From assembly GCA_910890315.1 (NCBI GenBank), contig CAJVGD010000046.1, positions 248,001 through 312,000 on the forward strand: a DNA stretch of 64,000 nt, written 5' to 3'. Each line of letters opens with the position of its first letter. Within the stretch, counting starts at the first letter, position 1. Under the pieces are notes generated by a model. That model saw only the letters and a list, made by a program, of their open reading frames with translations. It was not told the origin of the DNA and did no database searches. A program made the translations under genes and the position numbers. Source of the stretch: Serendipita indica DSM 11827. Taxonomy: Eukaryota; Basidiomycota; Agaricomycetes; Sebacinales; Serendipitaceae. Below, in pieces: positions 56,608 to 64,000 of this stretch.

Positions 56608-58172
56608 ATGCCTCCAAAGTCAAAGTCAGTGACTAACGCGATACAGAGGGCTGCAGGGGCCGTTAAACCCAAGAGCTCACCCCGCAAAGCCGCGAAACGA
56701 AAGGCCCCCAGCTCGGACGACGACTCGGGATCCGACTTTGAAGTTGCCACACCTTCGAAGCGAATCAGAGCATCCCGAAGCCTTGCCGTCAGTCCCGAAA
56801 AAGCACCAAAGCCGTCGAAGGATGCCGAAGTCGAAGCTTTACCAGCTCCCAAAGTGGACTGGAGCGCCGAAAGACCAGAATACTTGCCAGCTTCTTTGAC
56901 CTTTTCGTATGAAGAGGCTGAGAGGCATCTCATTTCTGTAGATCACAGGTGGGCTGGCATCTTTGAACGCCTCAAATGCCGGCCTTTTGTCCAACTCGAG
57001 CGTGTGGATCCCTTTAGGTACGTTATGTCAAACCTGGAGTTCTCTTGTCTCTGAGCATTCGCCTCAGAACATTGGCAACATCAATTATGTGGGTACCAGT
57101 ACTCGCGAGGTCATAAGGACAGAGTTGACATCGAGAAGAGGTCAGCAAATCTCATGGAAAGCAGCAAGATCTGTGAATTGGAAGTTTATGCGACTTTACG
57201 ATGACACACTTCCGGAGACCGTGCCGCCACCAGAGTCAGTAATAGCTCACCAGAGAGTTTGGTTGCTCAAAAACATCTAGAGAGTATACAGCACCTGAAA
57301 GGTTTCCACCACCACATGTTGTCGCCGAGACGTCTCTCGCGACTCTCCGCAGTGCGGGACTTAGCGCAAGGAAGGCAGAGTACAGTGAGTGATGACACTT
57401 TGAATGACTGGGGGCTGAATTTTCCAAGTCCAGGATCTGGCTCAGCATTTCTCAGACGGTCGATTGAGTGCAGAAAAGCTTATCACTGCCTCCGATGAGG
57501 AATTGCGCGAGGCTCTCATTGCAGTCCGTGGAATCGGTCCAGTAAGTTGTATACTTGTATAGAGCTGCCCTCCTCACTCCTTTCAGTGGACTATTGACAT
57601 GTTTGCAATCTTTAGTTTACGCCGTCCCAACATCCTGCCTACAGGAGACCTTGGCGTCCAAAGGTGTGTTATCTTCGTACAGAGGCAAAGAACTAACTCG
57701 ATATATCTAGGGGTTTACTGCGATGGGTTCTCTCTCAGCATACGAATCCCGGGAGCCCGGTCAAGCTCAGTCGTGACAAGCTGCCAGAGGATGGCGCACC
57801 TGGAACAAAAAGACAGGAGACTCCGGAGATTATGGATGCCTCTAAAGAGCAGGACAAGGCGATCGGCTCCATGGGCCCCCCTCAGACACCAATCAAGAAG
57901 CAAGGAGCAAATGGCCAAAGCTCGGAATCCATGATACCTGAACCAATGACTCCTTCGATCAATCGCGTCCTCGCTGAACCGACACAGCCGACGCCGCTTC
58001 CTCCGGGGCTCACAGTTGCGGCGCTGAAGGCACGGCTCAACGGGAGGAACAAGGGGAAGCCACCCTGAGTCCTGATGAAATGGAGAGTCTTACAGCCAGC
58101 TGGAAGCCGTATCGGTCTCTTGGAGTGTGGTACATGTGGTCATTAGTCGACCAAGAACTGGACGAAGAGTAG
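56608..58172 (+). CDS. DNA-3-methyladenine glycosylase (AlkA/MAG1-type, HhH-GPD)
   Basis: A basic disordered N-terminal tail with nuclear-type clusters (KAAKRKAPSSDD) precedes the glycosylase fold: HLISVDHRWAGIFERLKCRP, then SIIGQQISWKAARSVNWKFM, LRSAGLSARKAEY-like sequence, the helix-hairpin-helix IAVRGIGPWTIDMFAIFSLR and PTGDLGVQRG with the catalytic Asp. The end ASWKPYRSLGVWYMWSLVDQ is also typical. The enzyme removes alkylated bases in base-excision repair. An insert of about 90 residues, Pro/Gln-rich, lies before the last helix. The frame breaks at a run of four G bases (58053-58056), where five would connect KARLNGRNKG to EATLSPDEME without loss. Stop TAG 58170-58172. Confidence 0.85.
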
Positions 58173-58326
58173 ATTGGGTGGTTATACAATACTTTTTTTC
58201 CTGCCATGTATTCCTGCACAGTCGCCAAAGCTACTGGGCCAAATATCTCAACCACAGTCTGTCTACAAGGTCTTTACTCGCTGTTTAAGAGATAGGAGAG
58301 GAGCTCAACGTGGTATAGGACAAGCC

Positions 58327-59573
58327 ATGCGTGCGACTTTGGCACGAACTTGTCAGCAGCGCTCACAAGGCAAGTTATCAAGGTTTTAAACCATAGAGCG
58401 CATAGTTAACCCCCTTATTCTTTCTCCCAGTCGCCCGACGATCCACCTTCTCGACCTCGTCTCATCACAGCGTAGCAGCCGCCGACAACTCGGAATTTGC
58501 CCTAAAAAGCCGTTCTCGTTCTTCTCTGAATCATAGGGACGCCTCGGGAGAAAGACTAGACACCTTTCGACGACGAAAATTTTCTACTTCGAGTATTTCG
58601 TGCGTTCGCGTGTGCCTCAGCCATGTTAGCATACTAATCAGTGTTTAGTCAGGACTATTCGCGTGAATATCACTCCGTGTCGCACTATGTGCCGCGTCTC
58701 GAGCAAACTCTGGCACCTCGAAGGCAGGCCCTTACCGCTCGGGAGCACCGAGCGCTGGACGACATGTTTGCCTCTGTCTTGAATGCCACAAAAATGCAAG
58801 AGGTGCTCCTTGACCAAGAACCACGAGACACTCCGTCGCCGCTCGCGCCTCTTGCTCAGAAATTATCTACCAAACCACTGGCCGTCCATTGGACGCGGCC
58901 CGGAGATGATATTCTGGACTTCAAAAAGGAGGAGATTGAGTTATGCGAGAACGACCAGGCTCTCTATCAATGGGCAACAAACGAGCTCTTTGGAAGTCTG
59001 TCCACAGCAGTCGACGCCGCTTCTGGGCAAATCGTGACTACCAACGCTTCGTTACCCGAAAAACTTCCTTCCTTTGCGTATCCTCAGCTTCTCTCCCTCG
59101 TCATGCAAGCTTTCAGAACCAAGTACCGCAACCCACATACCGCACTCGCCCTTTTTGAACACGCTCGAAACGCATCCGCCACGTCCTACGTTACGTTTTG
59201 CGGTACAGCGGCATATAATGAGCTCATAGAGATCAAGTGGGAATGCTTCAAAGACTTGTTGGGGGTGTGTGAGTCGTTGGAGGAGATGAGGCTAAATAAA
59301 GTCCGTCTGGATACAAAGACGACTCGCATTGCGGATAATGTACGAAGAGAGGTTGGGGATCATACTTTCTGGCGCGAGGAAGGCTTTAGTGAGTCGCATG
59401 CCAGCGTTGCAAAAATCATCGAGAGGATTGAAGCTGCCTGCTGGCCACCGAGCACGTCGAGTGAACAGAGCAAGCGCCCTCTCAAATCCCATGCAAAGCG
59501 GAAATGGAGTCCCGACACCGATGCATGGAAGGGTGCAACTAACAAAGATCAAGACCGTCTTGATTTTGTCTAA
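58327..59573 (+). CDS. Mitochondrial gene-expression factor, Mtf2-like
   Basis: The start (ATG 58327-58329) gives MRATLARTCQQRSQVARRST followed by FSTSSHHSV, a clear mitochondrial presequence, after excision of a GC-AG intron. A second intron (TACTAAT branch, TTTAG acceptor, about 58602-58649) joins SIS to SQDYSREYHSVSHYV in phase. The body contains LTAREHRALDDMFASVLNAT and LFEHARNASATSYVTFCGTA, AYNELIEIKWECFKDLLGVC, ESLEEMRLNKVRLDTKTTRI and then a basic tail ending DRLDFV at TAA 59571-59573. This helical region matches the C-terminal domain of Mtf2/Nam1-type proteins, which couple mitochondrial transcription to RNA processing and translation. About 355 residues. Confidence 0.65.
58370..58430 (+). 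other. GC-AG intron in the Mtf2-like gene
   Basis: A 61-base intron with the consensus GC donor (CAAG|GCAAGT), a GTTAACC branch-like site and a pyrimidine tract ending TCCCAG. It joins codon halves G and TC to keep the presequence in frame. Confidence 0.75.
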
Positions 59574-59626
59574 GGTAGTATTATGTATTATATATCATAT
59601 CGTCGCGTACGTAGAATAGGACTGTT

Positions 59627-62273
59627 TTATTCGATGAAAACTGGTGTCCGAGTTTGGGAACTCTCGGTATTCGGTGAGTAAGGTAGTGCGGCAATAGCAT
59701 TGGCACGCTCTAGGAACCCGTGAAGGTCATCACGATTCTCTACAATGTCTTTGATCTGATTCGTGTCAGTAATGGGACAACCTGGGTGGTACCTGCTTAC
59801 AAAACAATGCATTGACTTGTCCTTGCTTTCCAAGTCCAACGAGGTCTCAGAGGTAGCCTCGATATATTGTGAGTATGTATTAAACGAATCTTCCCACCCG
59901 TTTGTCTGGCTTAAGAGGGTTTCCTTGGTTTGCCTGATACTCGAGCTTGTGTCGAGAACGTAGGTCATCCCTTCATAGTCGAAGCTTTGTGGTGCGGTAG
60001 GTTGGTGATCTACCTGAAAATTTAGGCTGGTTTGATTAGTTTTATGCTATCAATGGACGGTCAACCCACAATCTCGACAACTCGGCGATGTATTCTTGAA
60101 TGACTTCTGGTTCCAACTCGTCCTTGACCGGTTTTAACTCCTGGATAGTTAATCTCATATCCATATATCTAATGGGTATCAGTAATGCCTTTGGAATGGC
60201 TGCACGGACTAACCTGTCAGGAAGTAGCACGTCGACGGTCTGCTCCGAGCCAGACCGACAACGGGTAGGACCATTAGAGGGCACAATCGCAATCACCTCC
60301 TGTTCTTGTTCGTCTAGATCGTCTAGTTCCGGCGAAGATACTTCTTGGCGCATCAAAACATCGAGGACAAATACATTATTCCGTGGTATTGTTATGCGGT
60401 CTGCTGGTGGATCCGAGGGAGTGCGACCATAGTATATTGCTCGATGAACTGTTGAAACTGCAGAGGGATTTTGATGTAGTAGGGGGGATGGTTGGCTGAT
60501 AAATCTCAGTACCAAGGGACAATAAACATGAATTGGTGAGCACACCTTGGTATAAAGTGACGAGATAAAGGATACTCCGCCAGGCGCTTCAGTCCATGAC
60601 CCAGCGTCCAGCTTCCAGGCACAGGAGCGGTGATTTCCTTGGATAATGGAGAGAATACAATATGGCCCAAGCTGCTTCGATAAGGAACCCCGAAATCCCG
60701 CTTACTTGTTGGCATACCTAGCTGTCAATGATCGCTCGGTCCCGTCTATGATCACCGAATTGTGAATCGCCTGTTGTTCAAGATCGAAATTGGGACTAGT
60801 TACGTCAGATGTGCCATCTAGATTAACGTTGTGACTCACCTAGGTAGACCTACAAAGGTGGTAGTCACCTCTGAAGACCTGCCAGTATCATCCGAGGGTC
60901 TGGAGACTTTATGGACTCGAAAGAATCTGCTGCCACCAAGCAAAGTAGGCATAGCCTTGCTCGGAAAGAATGGAAGGAGCGCATAATCCGGATCTTGGCT
61001 CCTGGACGAGAGCTTTAAGGATTGTTGTGCGATAAGGAGATTCTTCTTCTCTCGAGATGACTAGAAAGAATAAAACGCTGCATACAATCAAATTGGTGAC
61101 GAACCTGGGCTACCAACCGTTCGACGAGTCGCTGTGCTGCTTTGATGGCCGTGTCATCGAATGCAGTGAAGTGAATCTGAAGTGATCAGTAGCTTGTTTG
61201 TTCCATTTTACTTCGTACCTTTTCGTCGCTCATGGATGTCTCAATGTGGCATTTTGTCGCTTTAATGGCTGTTTGGAGCAGGGATGGGGTGAGGAGATCC
61301 CCAGTAATGATATCTGAGGACGCCGATACCAGTTCCTACAAAACATGAGCATGCATGGTTGACTTTGAGGTTACCAACTAATTCCCGCTGTGCAAGATAG
61401 GCGGCCAATCGTTCTAGGTCAGGCGTTACACCCGCTGCTTGAAGGACGGTCCCTTTTGAAGTGTCGAGGGACAGATTCAACTTGAATCTCTTCTCCAATT
61501 TCGGAAAGACATGTGGGTCTAAAAGATCATGAGTCCGGTAAACAAACCAGGTGCTACGCACCCTCTACGAGAAGGAGCAGCACGAGGGATGTCGATACCG
61601 GAATTTCTAGACAGAGTTTAAGCATAAAACGAGACATCTCAAGAGCTACTGACCAGCGATAACCTTCTCTGTTTCCTCCTTGTGCCTCTTTGCAACGTCT
61701 TCTGGGAGCGGCCATTCCCACACCCGATCCAATAAAATCTCCACCAGTTCCCGTGAAGTCATCGGTATTTTACCTTCATAACCAGAGAGATTGACCAACT
61801 CGATTAATTGCGAGCTTTGGAACGCGCGAATTATGCGTTTTGTTGCCTGGTCGTATTCCTGCCTATAGCCTACAGATTGCGGACCTGCAGACGAAACTGG
61901 CTTCATGTTTTCAAAGTCCTGAAGGCTAGGTCCTTGCTTTGCACGAACATCCAGGTCTTGTAAGAAGGCTTCTATACGGCTCTTATATGGCTTTGGAGGG
62001 TTTGGAGGCTGTCAATGAACATTGGTAAGACAATGATATATCTTGAGAGCCGATACTTGCTGTTTCTTCTGTCGCTGGTACTTTCGCTGCCTTTGCTTCT
62101 GCAGAGACAGCTTTTTTGGCTCGCGAACGTGCATTGTTCGCGGTTGTGGTGGATGCGTATGTCCTAAGTCCGGAGTACATACAGAATATGCACACCTTTT
62201 TGCGTGTCACGCGTGCCAGCGGCAACATTGAAAACAAGGATGTCGAGGTTGGAGACGAAGAGATGACAGCCAT
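59627..62273 (-). CDS. Mitochondrial inner-membrane regulator, SLS1-like
   Basis: ATG 62271-62273 starts a Ser/Thr/Arg-rich mitochondrial presequence (SLFSMLPLARVTRKKVC). Exons then give KPYKSRIEAFLQDLDVRAKQ, MTSRELVEILLDRVWEWPLP, FPKLEKRFKLNLSLDTSKGT, LERLAAYLAQRELELVSASS, and FTAFDDTAIKAAQRLVERLV, the last resembling a KH-like part. The C-terminal half has LTARYANK-type and RRTPSDPPADRITIP-like segments, VVLPDRLVRAAIPKALLI-like sequence, and a helical end. This fits the SLS1 family, membrane-bound proteins that assist mitochondrial RNA handling and translation. About eight introns. The assignment rests on overall order and the presequence; a few junctions were not traced. The stop (59627-59629) is 53 bases from the stop of the Mtf2-like gene. 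Confidence 0.6.
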
Positions 62274-62561
62274 CCATTGAGAGAGAGAGAGAAATTTATC
62301 TTGTCCTCGCTAGCAGGTACTACATGGAACCAAGACGCGATCTAAACAGACATGGGGCCATTATTCGAGTTTTGATAGTGTGTGAAGCTAGGGTACACTC
62401 TGGCGTCCAGGTGGTGGTTGCAGACCGGGATGTATTGTTTGTGGTGACCTCTATAGTATGGTACTAACAGCCATCCATTGAACCGAACCCGAAACAAGAT
62501 ACCTGTATTCCAGCTACACAATTCATGACAATAAAGACGTAATATCCAAAGGGTGAGCTAT
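62274..62561. promoter_or_regulatory. Promoter of the SLS1-like gene, with a GA repeat
   Basis: A run of about seven GA units (62278-62292) lies directly before the start codon, forming a CT-rich leader on the coding strand. The rest is the 3' untranslated region of the next minus-strand gene. No TATA box is clear. Confidence 0.45.
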
Positions 62562-64000
62562 TTAATCATCTTCATCGCTGACCTCTCCAATCTCGCTCAA
62601 GTACTTGTCGATGGCTTCCTTCATGAGTCTTATCAGATTATCTCTGTCCCAGTCACTTCTATGGCCCCATACGAGGTTCAAGCAAAGGGCCCTCAGAGCT
62701 TCGAGCTGTTCTACGTCGAGGTTAGCTGTCTTCTGAACCAACATAGATTGTAGCTGGCCAAGTTGCTCCGTCGACACGTTGAATTGAGGAGGAGTGGATA
62801 CTCCGGGACTAGGAGAGCGTGAAATCGCACGGATAACTTGCTGCGTCAGACCAGACGGCGCAATATCTTTGGTAGGAGCTAGGGAGGAGTTTGAAGAGCG
62901 ATGTCCATTCGGAGAAGGTGATGGAGCATCGAAAGCATCTGCCATATCGGAGTCTGGAATGGAATTCCCGTTGACGGCTATCGATGGCATTTCGGGTAGG
63001 TCGAACCGCACAGCCTTTTCACCATTTGTCTCGTCAAATGGTGACGTCCTGGGGCGCTTGGAAGGGGGACCAGTGCCGTCGGAGTCGTTGGATTCGTCCA
63101 TGTTCCTTGTTCTCTTGAGAGCATGCCGGTCCTCTGTTCCGTCGTTGGCCATGACGGAATCTTCCCCTCCATTCTCGACCAGTCCATTTGCGTCAGCTTT
63201 CGCCTTCTCCTCTGCTTCCTTTTTTTCTTGTGCTTCTCTCGCCTTGCGTTCCCTTTCTCTGAACCGGGCTGCCATCCTTTCCGTCTCGAGGTTGAACATA
63301 GGTTCTGTCCTCCCAACTTCCTCCTGCGCGACGCCATAGACCTTGTCAGCCCTCCTGAACATGTCCTTCGAGTCTGCATCATCCTCGCGCTTCTCCATCT
63401 CTGCATTCTCGCGCACGAGTCTGACGGCACGGAGAAACTCGGTAGAGGTACGATATCTGCCTTCCCAGATCCAATCGTGAATACGAGCCATGTCAATGTC
63501 ATGAAGTCGGTTGCGGCCATAGGCGGGTGCAGGGGGCGCGCCCTCAGCAGGTACAACGGTGGCTTCATTAGCAGGATCGGCCTCGGTTGGCTCTTTGGGT
63601 GGCAGAAGACGCGGCTTGCCCCACCAGATGCCATCTTCAGTCTGAATATCGCCGACGGTTTGACCAATCGTGGCCCTACAGAACTTGCTATCGGCTTTGC
63701 GACATTGAGCGTAAATACTATTGAGGTGACTCTTGAGCTTGTAGAACAAGACCGTGTCCTGCTGCTCTTGAGCAGCAAGTTCGGCCGCAGACGGCTCGCG
63801 GGGTGGCAGAGGTGGAGCGACAGGCAAAGCCTCTAGAACACGCCGACGACGTTTTACTGCGTCTGGGAATTGAGACGGTGGTTTCTTGACATAGTCGATC
63901 AGCTCTTGGAAGAATGCTGCGCGCCTCTCCTCATTCGGTGCCGTAAAGCAGACACGAGAGCCGCTGGTCTTCCCAAACCATGCGCGGACATCTCGGGGAA
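62562..64000 (-). CDS. YTA7/ATAD2-type AAA-ATPase, C-terminal part (5' end beyond the window)
   Basis: The reading frame is open from the right edge to TAA 62562-62564, about 478 residues. It starts inside the region after the AAA modules, with AFFQELIDYVKKPPSQFPDA, RRRRVLEALPVAPPLPPREP, then a bromodomain-like helical part (TVLFYKLKSHLNSIYAQCRK and RNRLHDIDMARIHDWIWEGR, EFLRAVRLVRENAEM), a Glu/Lys-rich coiled coil, a Ser/Pro-rich disordered tail and a last helical part LRALCLNLVWGHRSDWDRDN. These features match the C-terminal half of the histone chaperone Yta7/Abo1 (human ATAD2), which handles H3-H4. No intron is needed in this stretch. The ATPase domains lie outside the window. Confidence 0.8.
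   Translation of the reverse strand, partial: PRDVRAWFGKTSGSRVCFTAPNEERRAAFFQELIDYVKKPPSQFPDAVKRRRRVLEALPVAPPLPPREPSAAELAAQEQQDTVLFYKLKSHLNSIYAQCRKADSKFCRATIGQTVGDIQTEDGIWWGKPRLLPPKEPTEADPANEATVVPAEGAPPAPAYGRNRLHDIDMARIHDWIWEGRYRTSTEFLRAVRLVRENAEMEKREDDADSKDMFRRADKVYGVAQEEVGRTEPMFNLETERMAARFRERERKAREAQEKKEAEEKAKADANGLVENGGEDSVMANDGTEDRHALKRTRNMDESNDSDGTGPPSKRPRTSPFDETNGEKAVRFDLPEMPSIAVNGNSIPDSDMADAFDAPSPSPNGHRSSNSSLAPTKDIAPSGLTQQVIRAISRSPSPGVSTPPQFNVSTEQLGQLQSMLVQKTANLDVEQLEALRALCLNLVWGHRSDWDRDNLIRLMKEAIDKYLSEIGEVSDEDD

Noticed and set aside
1-64000. Search for a secondary-metabolite cluster, mobile element, viral fossil or defence-like system
   Set aside because: Neighbouring genes are unrelated housekeeping functions, and I saw no reverse transcriptase, transposase, terminal repeats, polyketide or peptide synthetase, or NLR-type domains.

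Overview
The window is nuclear DNA from a filamentous fungus, most likely a basidiomycete of the Agaricomycetes. Almost every gene is cut by several short introns of about 45-60 bases with GT...AG ends and CTRAY-like branch sites. Genes are packed with 30-300 bases between them, and the paralog content (a divergent actin, an extra G-alpha-like protein, a divergent calcineurin-A-like protein) fits that group. The genus cannot be fixed from sequence alone. No rRNA, tRNA, transposon, viral fossil or CRISPR array was found.

Left part (1-13 kb): a PHD-finger protein running off the left edge, an F-box protein, a mitochondrial-carrier-family protein with an unusual membrane-anchored N-terminus, TRAPP subunit 11, a histidine-phosphatase-fold protein and mitochondrial Hsp70. 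Next (13-23 kb): ARS2/SERRATE, a divergent actin, a small Cys-containing GPI-anchor candidate, a mitochondrial membrane protein resembling fungal Mmc1, and a disordered orphan protein. Middle (23-40 kb): a G-alpha-like protein with a substituted catalytic Gln, an RCR-like membrane protein, a calcineurin-A-like phosphatase, an aldo-keto reductase, an RS-rich nuclear protein, a YeeE/YedE sulfur transporter, Sm D3, a membrane-anchored alpha/beta-hydrolase homologue lacking its nucleophile, and a large nuclear protein of unknown family. Right part (40-64 kb): a P5B ATPase, a mucin-like single-pass surface protein, a metallo-beta-lactamase-fold protein, a farnesylated-type DnaJ, the BOS1 SNARE and COG2 as a head-to-head pair, phosphomevalonate kinase, a coiled-coil RING protein with a SUMO-interaction-like motif, an AlkA-type DNA glycosylase, Mtf2-like and SLS1-like mitochondrial proteins as a tail-to-tail pair, and the C-terminal half of a YTA7/ATAD2-type AAA protein.

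Shared themes: five divergent gene pairs with very short spacers (30 bp for BOS1/COG2, 139 bp for Hsp70/ARS2); heat-shock-element-like sites before both chaperone genes; four introns that appear to use GC donors; and several single-base reading-frame breaks that fall at short homopolymer runs in otherwise intact conserved genes, which look more like consensus errors than gene decay. Most of the window is ordinary housekeeping content. The best leads for new biology are the putative SUMO-targeted RING ligase, the carrier with a membrane anchor and dileucine motif, the G-alpha and calcineurin variants, and the Mtf2/SLS1 adjacency.
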